Below, piece after piece: positions 38,722 to 50,613 of a DNA stretch of 64,000 nt. The position numbers were made by a program, and so were the translations under genes. The first letter of the stretch is position 1. The number at the start of each line of letters is the position of its first letter. The notes beneath the pieces are model-generated. The model saw only the letters and a program-made list of their open reading frames with translations, did not search any database and was not told where the DNA came from. The DNA lies in NCBI GenBank assembly GCA_012295275.1, contig CM022678.1:10732782-10796781 (forward strand), given 5' to 3'. The stretch comes from Chrysomallon squamiferum. Taxonomy: Eukaryota; Mollusca; Gastropoda; Neomphalida; Peltospiridae.

Positions 38722-39003
38722 ACTGTAATCTACAGTTTAGAGAATAAAGTCACTGTCATTGTTACTGTTAATTAGGTGTGCACTGTAATCTACAGTTTAG
38801 AGAATAAAGTCACTGTCATTGTTACTGTTAATTAGGTGTGTACTGTAATCTACAGTTTAGAGAATAAAGTCACTATCACTGTTACTATTAATTAGGTATG
38901 TAGTGTAATCTACAGTTTAGAGAATAAAGTCATTGTTACTGTTAATTAGGTGTGTACTGTAATCTACAGTTTAGAGAATAAAGTCACTCATTGTTACTGT
39001 TAA
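38722..39003. repeat. 54-60 bp tandem repeat at the left edge of copy B
   Basis: Five units begin ACTGTAATCTACAGTTTAGA at about 38722, 38782, 38842, 38902 and 38956. Each ends in GTTACTGTTAATTAGGTGTG or a variant. The last unit runs straight into the start of the duplicated unit. Copy A has only a trace (TTATTAATTAGGTATG). Confidence 0.92.
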
Positions 39004-39548
39004 TTATAAATGTTTAAGTGAACAGTCAGTTAACATTGACAAGACTGATTTATATCTATCATTAATTACTTCTATAATTTGTTTTAGTTTATTTAATTTT
39101 TCATATTGTAAAAAAGTCATTGTCATTTTTGAACTGATGCTGTTTTTAATACATTTTTCACATTTATATTAATATGAGCTAAATAAAAAAGCAGAAATGA
39201 AGGAAGAAAAAGAAAAAAGAAAAAGAAAATTTTTAAAAATAATAAATTACTTTTGTTTCAGAATTTGAGAATGTAACAGTCAGGGTTTGATATGGGAACA
39301 GATTCGTCAGAATGTTGAAGGCAGTTTATGTCACTATGGTTACTACTGAAAAAAGACCCCCCAAAAAGTTTGAGAAAGGTTAACATTTTTTTCTCTAAAC
39401 TACCTATCAAAGCAAAAAGTGCAAGGAGTGACTGTCTTGTCTCAGATGATAATTTCACAAATAGCTGAGTTTACAGTAGTAACATTTACAAAAGTATTAT
39501 TATATTAATTAAGTAAAGCTAATACCAGTTTTCTCAATACAGTTTCAG

Positions 39549-39942
39549 ATCCATGTCAGTGTTACTCTCATCTCAGCTGCAGCCATTACTGCACCAATGT
39601 GAACAAACAGGACTTTACAGTTGTAACTTTGGATACAAACTAGCAACAGGTACAACTCATGTGTTGTGAGTACAGAATATTGCTTTATACGTTAACTAGA
39701 AAAAAGTCCTTGGTTTATTAACATTTACTAATCTTTTCTGTTGTACCTTTACTTTCAGTCTTTTCTTTATTTCTTTTTATTAAAGTTTTATTTCTTTTTA
39801 TCCTTTAAATGCATATGCACGTGTACATTTATGTATTAAAACATGAGGCTGTAATTGTATTCAGTATAAATGCAGAAAAGAAAATGAAAATTTGAACAAT
39901 ATTATACTAAGTCATTTGAAATATATTATCATTATTTTATTA

Positions 39943-40003
<61 letters not shown>

Positions 40004-42221
40004 GTGTAGATATAAATGAGTGTACATCAACTGAGGTCAGTATTACTAAGTATACTGATATTTGTACTAACAGAATCAGTGGATTCACTTGTTCCTGTCT
40101 GGCTGGGAAGAAACTAGAAAATGACCAGACAACATGCGTTAGTAAGCAGAATTTCTCATTACAAAATACAATAATGTAAAAATAAATTTTTAAATATTTT
40201 AAAAACATATTTATATTTTCGAATCTGAAGCAACTTATTCTGTAAAATTAGAAATTTTCATCATATTTAGATTACACTTTTAATTTAATTTTATAAATTT
40301 TGTTTTATAATAAATACTAACACAAAAATTTGATTTTAATTTAATTTATTTATTATTAAATTGGATTTTATTTTTCTCTCTCAGAGCATTGTCAGTGTAA
40401 AGCTGGCTGGGTGGTGTGTGATGTGAAAACAACAGAGATGAATGTAGTGTTTCAACAGTTTCATGTCAAGCAAACAGCAACTGAAAAAACCTGCCAGTCT
40501 CCTATCATTTGAGTGTAAGACAGGATATCACAACTTGTCAGATGAATGTATAGGTGAGTAGGGTATACTTAATAAATAGTTGATTTACTGAACATTAAAA
40601 ATATTTTGGTAACAAGTTGAAACTATAACATTTTACTTAATAAACAGTTATATGTTAGAAATAATTTCTATAATTTAATAAATAGTTATATGTAACAAAT
40701 AATTTCTTATTATTTATGAAATATTTATATGTTATAAATGATTTCTTATTACTTAATAAATAGTTATAGTCTAAAAAATAGTTAAAAGATACAAATGATT
40801 GATGAATTTTGTACATATTTTTGTGATTTTAATTACCAAAGAAAACAGAATGGATGTTTTAAAACTGAAAAATTACATAGTTAATTAATACCTCAGTCAC
40901 AAAATTAACTTTTTCTGCATTAAAATGTAATAAATAAATATAATAATAAAAATATCATTTTATACTTGTTAATAATGTTTTAATCAAAATCAGGTTTCAG
41001 TGACTAAGAAATTAACACTCTTAAAAACAACAACAAAAAGAAACAAAACAAACCCTGTTTGGTATGAGCTAACTTTATTTTTGCAGTTTGAGTCACATTA
41101 ATTTTTAGGAACATTACCAATAAAAGTAATTAAAGATAAAAATAAAAATCATGTTTTACAACTGATAATTAAACTATTATTAAACAGATATTTATTAACT
41201 CATTCATTCATCCATTCACTCTTTACCTTCCTCACCTTCATCATTCATTCATTCATGTAAAAGATCATTTTTTTAAATTGTTCAATGAGTGTTTGTTATC
41301 ATTCTTGTACTAAACTGAGAAAAGCTACATTTGTTCTTGTCACAGTGGTTACAAATTATAAAATATTTTAATTTTATTTTAATTGTGACAAAATGTGATA
41401 AAATTATAAACTATTTTATTTTGATTTGTACCAGAATGTGATAAATTTCTAAATTATTTAGTTGTGACAAAATATAATAAAGTTATAAAAATATTTTATG
41501 TTCAGTTGTGACAGTGCTGCAGTGAACAGTTCGTGTGAACAGGGCTGCAGGGTGAATGACACAGTGGAGCAGTGTTTGTGTAGAAATGTTTACCTTGAAT
41601 TCAGACAACAAAACATGCTCAGGTGAGTCAGTTCTATCTGGTTCTCAGGTTAAATTGTTCACTTCAAGCATTCTTAGTTTATTCATATTTCAAGTTTAAG
41701 TGTTATCTCTTTGAATCTGAATGGCCAGCATTTCTACCATTATCTGTTGTGGTTTTTTTCATTATTAATAATGTCATGCTCATTATATATTCAGCAATCA
41801 GTTTGCAACTTATGTATGCATTAGTAGCTTTTGTGCTAGTCAAACAGTTAAGTTAAAGTTCTCTTTTCTGGAATTAAGATAAATTTCAAAGCAGTTAATA
41901 GTATTTCAGAAACTTGTCAAGGTCTATGAATAATTTTTATTTTTATTAATAATAATTATATCAAACCTGACTAATTTTATAAACTGCTCAAAACCTCTCA
42001 GAGTCTATGAATTTTAAATTTCAGTTAATCCATATATTTCTTATAAATAATTTCTGTATAAATGATATTTCAGTAATTTCAGAAACTTGTCAAAAGTTTA
42101 ATTGTTTTTAATGATTTGTCTGTTTCTCTCTTTCAGATACAAATGAATGTATTGAAAAATATTATCACATGTACCTGTATGGATGTTTATAAATGGGAAA
42201 CTGACAAAATTATTTGTAGAG
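39549..42221 (+). pseudogene. Decayed EGF-repeat gene, copy B (five exons)
   Basis: Exons with GT-AG signals: 39549-39649, 40010-40141, 40385-40553, 41506-41622 and 42137-42221. The first (DPCQCYSHLSCSHYCTNVNK, shift, CNFGYKLAT) has no counterpart in copy A. The second is a complete cbEGF domain (DINECTSTE, CTNRISGFTCSC, GKKLENDQTTCV). The third keeps Trp where A has a stop, then shifts between DECSV-type and FECKTGYHNLSDECI frames. The fourth reads CEQGCRVNDTVEQCLC then shifts to LNSDNKTC(S), as in A. Phase-1 symmetric exon sizes (132, 117) fit EGF exon shuffling. It is better preserved than A, but shared shifts indicate it was already broken before duplication. Confidence 0.75.
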
Positions 42222-43030
42222 GTATATATAAATATTAATACATCACACACACAACAACCTATGCACATGCAAAGATTCACACACATTAAAACATGCACAC
42301 ACAAAGCTCCATATACATACATATACAGTGAATTGAATTAAATCAAATACAGTGAAATCAGTGAAATGAAATTAAATGAAATGAATAAAATGCTGTGCTG
42401 TGCAGCGAAATACAATACAATACAGTAAATGAAATGAATGAACTGTACTGAAATAAATGAAATTAAATTAACTTAACTAATGATAAAATACAATAAAATT
42501 AATGAAATAAAATGAAATAAAATACAATGAAATGAATAAAATGATTCACCGTGAAATGAAATGAAATGCAATACAATGCTAAACTAAACTAAACTGATTA
42601 GGACCATGGAATAAATGGCTTTTTAACAGTAAGTAAAAAATCATGAAAATAATTAAGTGATATGGTCAATTGCATAATATTGTTTATACAACTTTGAATA
42701 TTATTTTAATTTTAATAAAAATGTTGTTTTTGTTTGTGTTTTTTTTCAGGTTTCTTTATAATAAGCTTGTTTTGAGAATGAAAGAAAATGTGAGAAGTGA
42801 CACTGATTCTAAGTGACTTGTGTTTATCTCCAAGTTCTTCGCGTTTTCTCACTTTAATGAACAAACTAAACAGAAGAAACAGCAGAAGATAAAACCACAA
42901 CAAATATGAAGAACTGAACACTTGAAGAATATTGCCAATTTCTAGAAAGTTCCACACCAAAAGTAATATTTTAAAAACAGTTACTTGTTACATGGATAGA
43001 ATTTATAAATCTGTGAAACTGTGATTTCAG

Positions 43031-43143
43031 ATTCAAAGTGTCATTCATGCAAGATACAGTCAGACATAGACCAGTGGACAGAATGTTTGGACCAGACAGT
43101 CAAGTGTGTAAAAAGAAAATATTTAAAAAAATGTCTGATGTAG
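43031..43143 (+). CDS. Cys-rich terminal exon of the EGF gene, copy B (probably dead)
   Basis: After acceptor GTGATTTCAG the frame reads SKCHSCKIQSDIDQWTECLD, then QTVKCVKRKYLKKCLM and TAG. The first 27 codons match copy A almost exactly; beyond them an insertion and substitutions differ. As in A, the AAGGGAGATAACT box follows in the 3' flank. Confidence 0.4.
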
Positions 43144-43149
43144 AAATCC

Positions 43150-43844
43150 TTGATTTACTGTTTTAAAAAACTAAAAATTGTATAGCTCAAGGGAGATAAC
43201 TTTATTATTATTATTATTTTTTATTAAAGTACTGGTAAAGATTTATGAAAATGTTTTTTAATAAAACATAAAATGGAAGAAGATCTGTTGTTTGGAAGAT
43301 ATTTTCTTAATGATACATCTTATTCCATGTTTTTCTAAATTTTTAATTCAGGATTTTGTTGAGAATTTTCTGGTAGAAGGTAACAAAAATAACAATAGCA
43401 TAAGTAATTGAGGGAGTACTGTAATAATGGTACTATTATTCATTTGTTTGGTGTGTACATATTTAGAAAACACCATAAAAACTTTTTATTTATATAGTTT
43501 TGAAATAATAGTACAAATAATAGATGTGATTGTGGAAGTAGTGATACAGATAATGTTACACTCTTCATAGATGAAATAACAAGCAAAGTAATAGATGAAT
43601 AGTAGCACTTAGTAACATTATTAATAGTAGTAGTAATATAAATAATAGTTGCAATAGTAATAATAGTAAGAGGTAATGAAAATAATTGCATAAGTAATTG
43701 AGGGAGTACTGTAATACTGGTTCTATTATTAATTTTTTTGATATGTACATATTCAGGGAATACTATAAACATTGCGTAGAAATATATAATGTGGGTGTTT
43801 TCTGTTGCTGAATATAATGATCAGTACATTTCAGATTTGTTTCA

Positions 43845-43884
<40 letters not shown>

Positions 43885-44400
43885 AAATAGATTTTAAGGA
43901 TGCTTTAGCATTATAATGGAGTTAGTACATAGCAGTACATGTCAGTCCTATTTGAGGATCAAATCAGGGTAGAAAATCTTTATTTTTAACAATAGAGTTT
44001 GAATATACATCTATGTGTATGTGTGTGTGTGTGTGTGTGTAAGTGTGTGTGTAAATATATATATATGTGTGTATATATATAGAAAAGAGAGAGAGAGAGA
44101 TAAATAGTTAAAGTCTAAGACATTATCTTGTTTCAAAATAATTATCTCTCAGTTAAATTCAACAACAATAAAAAGTCTGGGGGAGGATTGGCTAAGAGTA
44201 GGTTTACAGTTAGATTTAAGACTTAGTAAGATTTATAAACAATTTTTTATTTTTATTATTATTATTTATTTTTATTATTTCTATATTTTTTTTTTTTTTT
44301 TTTTTTTTTTTCTATTATATACAGTCTGGACTGATAACATATCACATTTTCTCAGTCGTATCAAAAGAATTTTAGAATGTCCGATACAGCAGGAACACAT
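43150..44400. other. Repeat-rich stretch without a gene, copy B
   Basis: Degenerate TAG triplets (43590-43680), two copies of TAAGTAATTGAGGGAGTACT (about 43401 and 43691; one in A at about 20600), (GT)n at about 43850-43880 and about 44017-44055, and a T-run near 44286-44312. The cassette AAAGTCTGGGGGAGGATTGG is at about 44172. No coding frame is credible. Confidence 0.55.
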
Positions 44401-44772
44401 GCATGAGCATGTATCAGAACATCAGAGGAGGGGAGATAATCGAAAATTTATCAGCTAAAGGAAATAATCACCATAATATGGGGTTAGGTTCAAACGTCGA
44501 AAAGCTAAAAGAAAACGAGAATTTTATGGTAGCAGATATTCAAGGTTGCCTTTGTTATAGATTAAAAACGGATGTCTTTGAAACTGTTTTCAATGGATAC
44601 ATTTCTCTTCTAATACTAGCTGTAGATAATCTTAATAAAGTAATAATGTTTATATGTGGATAACCTTAACATTGTGAAGTCTATATATAAAACAGAAAAT
44701 ATAAATCAACTATAAACGCTAGAAAAAACTCTGTGTGTGTGTGTGTGTTAGTAATTATAATAAGTAAATAAA

Positions 44773-44947
44773 CTTCGGTTTTTGTATAGAAAACATAGAA
44801 AGTTTTAAACTTTTAGAATTAAGATAATTACCTATGACGAGTTTTACGTAACAAACATAAACTTCGGTTTTTGTATAGAAAACATAGAAAGTTTTAAACT
44901 TTTAGAATTAAGATAATTACCTATGACGAGTTTTACGTAACAAACAA
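44773..44947. repeat. 89-bp tandem duplication
   Basis: CTTCGGTTTTTGTATAGAAA begins at 44773 and again at 44862, with nearly identical bodies ending ACGAGTTTTACGTAACAAAC. Copy A has only diverged units at the matching place (22880-23030). Confidence 0.9.
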
Positions 44948-45624
44948 AACTTTAAAATTTGTCAGTCTAGGCTGGCTTCTTTTGCTCTTTGAATTCTATG
45001 TTTTCATTGACATCTTCAGAAATTTAATAATTTGTAATCTTTGCCCAGTCCGGTGGGCCCTTTTATGAAATGGAGGTAACTGGACCTCGAAATTCTGATC
45101 TTGTTTTGATAAGCGTTTGACAGCGGGTTAGGCTTAGATTTATTCTGACGTGTTGAGAAATGTTGCAGGTGTAATCTGTGTTATTAAAGGTGTATATGTT
45201 TCAAAAACGCGCGCGCCCGCAACTTAATAGTTTTATCATTATTCTGCTCTTAATAGGCTTCAGTTGACTGATTCCGTTTTTTAAATTAGCTTTCCCAAAA
45301 CCCGTAAAGAATATTTTTTTTTTTATTATTTTTTTTTTTTTTTTATATTACTATAAAATATGTTTCCAAATTAAACTTAAGCTAGTGGATGAGTGTAGTA
45401 TTATGCCATCACGATAATCAGTTTGAATTTACTAATCCCTCTCATTGTGTTTTAAACGGACCCTTTGATGATGATAACGAGCACGCCAGACATTGTCACG
45501 CGGTGGTTCTGAGTCATGTGATCAGCTGATTGTTGTCGTTCAGCCAGGATAGAAAAAAATGTTTCTTATCAATATCAGGTGCGTGCTGAGTTAAGTTCTG
45601 GCTACGTGCGCTTACTGTTGTGTA

Positions 45625-46140
45625 CTGAGAGCCGGCGCCAGACTGTCTGGCGTCCCAGGCAAGGTTAGATTCGGTCACCCCCAGGAACATATCAATTTCA
45701 AACTTTTAAAACATTTATTTTCAACATCCTATGCGATCTCTAGAGGGAAGATTTTTCTGTTACCGACATTTAAATATCCCACACAGGCCAGTTCTTTCCT
45801 TGCTTATACCATTAAAATAAGGTGCACCGCTTTCAGTTTGATTCTGCCACAAAGTGAAGATTTCGTATACGCGTGATTCTATGGAAAAACTCGTGGCCTG
45901 CAAACCTAATTACGTTTTGAAAATTTGATGTACACACGATTTTCACTCTCTTATTTTGTTTGTTTCGGTCAGACTGAATCTACCCGATTATTTGTCCCTG
46001 TATAAAATAAATCAGGATGAAAAGCGACCGTCAATAAAAATTAAATTTATTTATTTTTCAAAACTGTTTGCCTGTATGATAGCGCCAACCCTTTGTGTAC
46101 TTACTATATCTCATTTTACCATTAACTGTTTGTTTTTTGT
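45625..46140. mobile_element. Insertion specific to copy B, possible transposable element
   Basis: Copy A runs from CTTACTGTTGAGTATTG to AATAACATTCAGGATAT in about 70 bp, whereas copy B has about 520 bp between the same flanks. The extra DNA starts with a GC-rich GAGAGCCGGCGCCAGACTGT and CTGGCGTCCCAGGCAAGG, which reminds me of DNA-transposon terminal regions in animals, but no terminal inverted repeat or ORF is seen. Confidence 0.4.
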
Positions 46141-46299
46141 TTTATTAAAGATATTCAGGATATAAGTTTGATAAAAATCACAAACACGGTGGATTGACCG
46201 GAACAGAATAAACATCATCTGCTAATGTATGTTTCCATTTTATCTTGCGTAATGAATTTTGTTATTATTATTATTATTTTTATTTTTTTTAAAGATATA

Positions 46300-46730
46300 C
46301 TGACTGTACAACAACAACATCTACTACTGCTCCTAATACTAATACTATTACTATCATTATCACCAAACACATGCTACGACTAATATTAATAACAGATTTG
46401 TTAATTACGTGTTTTTTTTTGTTTTTATTATTATTATTTGTTTTGATTTACTTTTGTACTTCATTCCTTTTTGTCTGTAACTGAATTAATTTGTAATATA
46501 TTTTTGACTGCGTATATTCAAAACGTGACAAAGTCAAGTGTGTTTCGCCTCGGTAAACAAATAGAATGTTAAACTGAACAAGTTGGGTATGAAGATTGTC
46601 GTGTCAGTGTGTACACAAAGCTAAATGCCAACTTGTTTTTATGTCTAATAGTTGTTACATTTTATTTTTATTTTAAGCAGATCCAGTATCATCCAGTTCG
46701 TCATTCTATTTCAGACATGATTTATTTTTC

Positions 46731-46777
<47 letters not shown>

Positions 46778-46860
46778 TTAAAACAATTTTTTTTTTTTAT
46801 TATGTTATTAGTGCTGGTTAATGATATCAGAAACCGGATTCGAGCAAGTTTATTATTCAA
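46300..46860 (+). repeat. Cassette R1, copy B
   Basis: Nearly identical to 22000-22500 of copy A, closer than either is to the related block at 23940-24330. A GT microsatellite (46735-46777) has expanded inside it relative to A. Confidence 0.8.
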
Positions 46861-46881
46861 ATTTAAAAATAAATAAATAAT

Positions 46882-46997
<116 letters not shown>

Positions 46998-47174
46998 TCG
47001 ATATTTTTATTGACATCTTGAGTAATTTAATAATTTCTTACATGAAAAGGGTCTCCCTTATATCTTTTATTATTTGTAATTTAGTATTTGCATGGACTGA
47101 ACTATTGGTAAATATTCCATTTTTATATTATAATTTGTTATAACAAGCACACATACACAGATATGTAGGTGTAT

Positions 47175-47176
<2 letters not shown>

Positions 47177-47271
<95 letters not shown>
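47177..47271. repeat. (GA)n microsatellite
   Basis: About 47 GA repeats. It is flanked on both sides within 500 bp by CT arrays (46882-46993 and 47585-47705), so complementary tracts face each other. Confidence 0.95.
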
Positions 47272-47273
<2 letters not shown>

Positions 47274-47349
47274 ATTACAGTTACTAAAATAATAAAATGT
47301 ATTCAATTTGCAAATGTTACAATTACACTTCTAGTTTGGGTATATTTGT

Positions 47350-47492
47350 GATAATGTATCATTTTTAATAAACATTATTTCTGATAACTTTTAAAAAACA
47401 TTATTAGAGATAATGTACTACTTTTAATAAACATTATTTCTGATAACTTTTAAAAAACATTATTAGAGATAATGTACTACTTTTAATAAACG
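47350..47492. repeat. 60-bp tandem repeat
   Basis: TTTTAATAAACATTATTTCTGATAACTTT units with AGAGATAATGTACTACTTTT repeat with a period of about 60 bp, about 2.4 times. Confidence 0.9.
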
Positions 47493-47584
47493 TGACACTT
47501 AAACGATCTGCACCTGAATGAACATGACATTGTCAAACAATTAAGAATTGTTCTCTTATTCAGGCATGGAAACAAAAAGTATAT

Positions 47585-47717
<133 letters not shown>

Positions 47718-47799
47718 TATAGTGATCGTAAAAAGCATTCTGACGTGTTGAGAAATTTTGTGTAATCTGTGTCATTAAAGTTGTATATGTTTCACACAC

Positions 47800-48564
47800 A
47801 CAAACACACGACTTACTACTTATAGTAATCTGATTATTTTTCTCTAATTAAGTTTTAATTGAGTGATTCCGTTCTTTAAATCAGGTTTCTCTGTAAATAA
47901 TTTAGTTGTTTTTATTTTAATTTGTATTATTACAGAATATGTTTCTAAATTAATAAACTTAAGCTGTTGGTGTGTTATTATCTAACAGATGAGTGTAGTA
48001 TTACTCCCTGTCATAGTGAGATAAACAGGCCCTAGACAGCCATAATGAGCGCTTTAGCCATTGGCATCATGACAACAACAATAACAGCAATACAATGTAG
48101 TGCGTGTCATATGTGTATGTATTGTATGTGTCTGTATGGTCATGTGTGTTTATGTATGTGTGTGTAAGTGTGTAACATAAAACATCTTCCTTTTCGCTCG
48201 AGTATTTTATTTAATGTGATTAATGATATATTTAAGAAAACCCTTATTCCAGCTAGTTTATCACTGAAACTTTAAACAAATATAAATACATAATATAATA
48301 CTAATACTAATAGTCTCTCTGACAGAAAATAATAACTTTTACTCACTGAGATTTGTTACAAGTTATAACACACAAACTCACACACACATACACACGTATG
48401 TAGAAAAAAGTTTCTTTCTTTCTTTTCTTAGATGAAAAGCGTCTCTTTATATATTTTATTATTTCTAGTATAGCATTTATACAGACTGAGCGAGATAAGT
48501 ATAACACCATAAATTACATTCAGAAATATTAATATGTGTAGATACTGTCGACTATTGGATCAGG

Positions 48565-48568
<4 letters not shown>
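47800..48568. other. No gene seen
   Basis: AT-rich, with short GT and CA runs. The CTTTCTTTCTTTTCTTAGAT tract near 48414 corresponds to about 24215 in copy A. Confidence 0.5.

Positions 48569-48628
<60 letters not shown>
48569..48628. repeat. (AT)n microsatellite
   Basis: About 30 AT repeats, at the position equivalent to 25733-25794 in copy A. Confidence 0.95.
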
Positions 48629-48630
<2 letters not shown>

Positions 48631-49035
48631 TAAATAAAATGAAATAAAGCTATTTCATACAGATAAGAGATATATATTTATTATTATTTTATTACTACTG
48701 TGTATAGGTGACTAAAATCATATATTCACTTTCTATGCTGTTTTTCATTATTATAGTTTATTTATATATCTTACGAAAAGACCTTATACCGCCAGTTCAC
48801 TATTCAAGTTTAAACAAGATACAATTTGGCGGCTAAATGTATTATCTTTCTCTGTCCAACTACAAGCCAGTTGCTATCTCCATTATTACAACATGTGTGA
48901 TAGGCTCTAACCAGCATTTTATAACTGAATTCAGTACACAAACCATGTTAAGGTAGTTGTTAATTTTAATCCTGTTTACTTAACCACAAGAATGAAAAAA
49001 AGTAACGATTATTTTTTAGCAGAAGGAACAAAAGT

Positions 49036-49210
49036 TTTATAGAAAAAACTTCAAAGCTTCTACCCCTTTTTTTACATGAATTGGTATCTTCCACTCAGTA
49101 AGTGTCGTCTGTAAATACCGGGCTTCGCTAATGCGAGAGTAAATTGACATTGCAGACGAAGAAGCGTTCACATTATTTCAGCTGTTAAAATTTTCATTTC
49201 TCAAGACTAA
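49036..49210 (+). promoter_or_regulatory. TRIM-like gene copy B: promoter and 5' UTR exon
   Basis: Counterpart of 26487-26660: TTTTATAGAAAAAACTTCAAAG, GGGCTTCGCTAATGCGAGAG and donor ACTAA|GTAAGT are retained. Copy B therefore keeps the elements needed to start and splice a transcript, as far as the sequence shows. Confidence 0.55.
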
Positions 49211-49218
49211 GTAAGTCA

Positions 49219-49220
49219 AA

Positions 49221-49282
<62 letters not shown>

Positions 49283-49310
49283 TATTCTTCTTCTTCTTCT
49301 TCTTCTTCTG

Positions 49311-49340
<30 letters not shown>
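49219..49340. repeat. (ATT)n-(CTT)n-(ATT)n compound microsatellite
   Basis: ATT array, then TTC repeats, then ATT repeats in TRIM intron 1. Copy A has only the first array. Confidence 0.95.
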
Positions 49341-49341
<1 letters not shown>

Positions 49342-49834
49342 GTGTTCTCAGATATTTTAAAACATTATTGTCAAAGTCAATTCCACGATTACTTTATCGT
49401 GCGTGATATGTGATTATCAGGAAAAGTAGCTCGTCACAAGTAGTGCGAGAAACGATTTCTTTTCTAGTGGTGTGCTAAATTAACTTGCAGCATTCATGGA
49501 TACTCACATATGTTGAGTTTGTTGGGGTTTTTGTGATTTTTTCTTTGCTTCATATTATTTATTACAGGCGACTTCGTTTATTATATTCGTATTGTCGCCC
49601 GCAATTTACAAAAAAGACTGACGTCTTCCTTCTCAAATTAAGAGTGACGTCACAAGGTTAAATTTAGCAAGTTCGTAATGCACTTTTATTTTACAAACAA
49701 AACTAAATAAATAAATAAACAAAGAGTTTTTTTTAGTTTATTTATAATATTGTCAGTGTTGTATTCGCAAGTTTATACATTTAACATTTCATTTATTTAT
49801 TTGTATATACCATTGGTCGTATGAATTTAGTGGA

Positions 49835-49850
49835 ATTACTACTACTACTT

Positions 49851-49895
<45 letters not shown>

Positions 49896-49919
49896 ATAAT
49901 AATAATAATAATAATAATA

Positions 49920-49975
<56 letters not shown>

Positions 49976-49976
49976 C
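49835..49976. repeat. (CTA)n-(AAT)n-(ATT)n foldback next to splice acceptor, copy B
   Basis: CTA repeats (about 49837-49893), AAT repeats (about 49894-49919), then ATT repeats up to CACAG|AT-ATG. The AAT and ATT arms are complementary, so the intron end could fold into a hairpin. Confidence 0.95.
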
Positions 49977-49980
49977 AGAT

Positions 49981-50582
49981 ATGGCAACAGCTTCAAACTG
50001 GGATGACAGTATTTCGTGCTGTCTGTGTCTGGATATTTTCGACAAACCAAGAAGTCTTCAATGTGGACATTCTTTCTGCTCTAAATGCCTGCAGAATTAC
50101 ATCAGCAAAAAATACCATAACAAGTGCACACGTATCTCCTGCCCATTCTGCAGACAGAATGTCAACATCCCAGACAGCACGAAACCAGTGGAAACATGGG
50201 CAGCACAGTTCTCTATTAACAGGTCACTGGTGGACGCCATTAATGATCGGCTACAATCAAAGTCTTATGAGTCAGGTGTGTTTAGGTCGATTACAATAAA
50301 ATCATTTTAAAAAATACAGTGAATATTTAACAATAAATATTTATTTATAAACCATAGCAGCATAAAGAAATAGAGGACATTTTATCTCTAACATTTTTCT
50401 ACTAAGATTTTACATTTAGTTGATAAAATAAGTTCATTAACACTCCAAATTGTACGCATATCTTTATTAATAGCATTAGCATTAAACCTATTTTTATTTT
50501 TATTATTATTATAATTAATCATTTATTTATTTATTAATAGTAGTAGTACTAATTACTAATTCTATTATTATTATTATTATTA

Positions 50583-50613
<31 letters not shown>

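Noticed and set aside
38722-39003. Regularly spaced repeats resembling a CRISPR array
   Set aside because: The units are head-to-tail with no unique spacers, in eukaryotic DNA; a plain tandem repeat.
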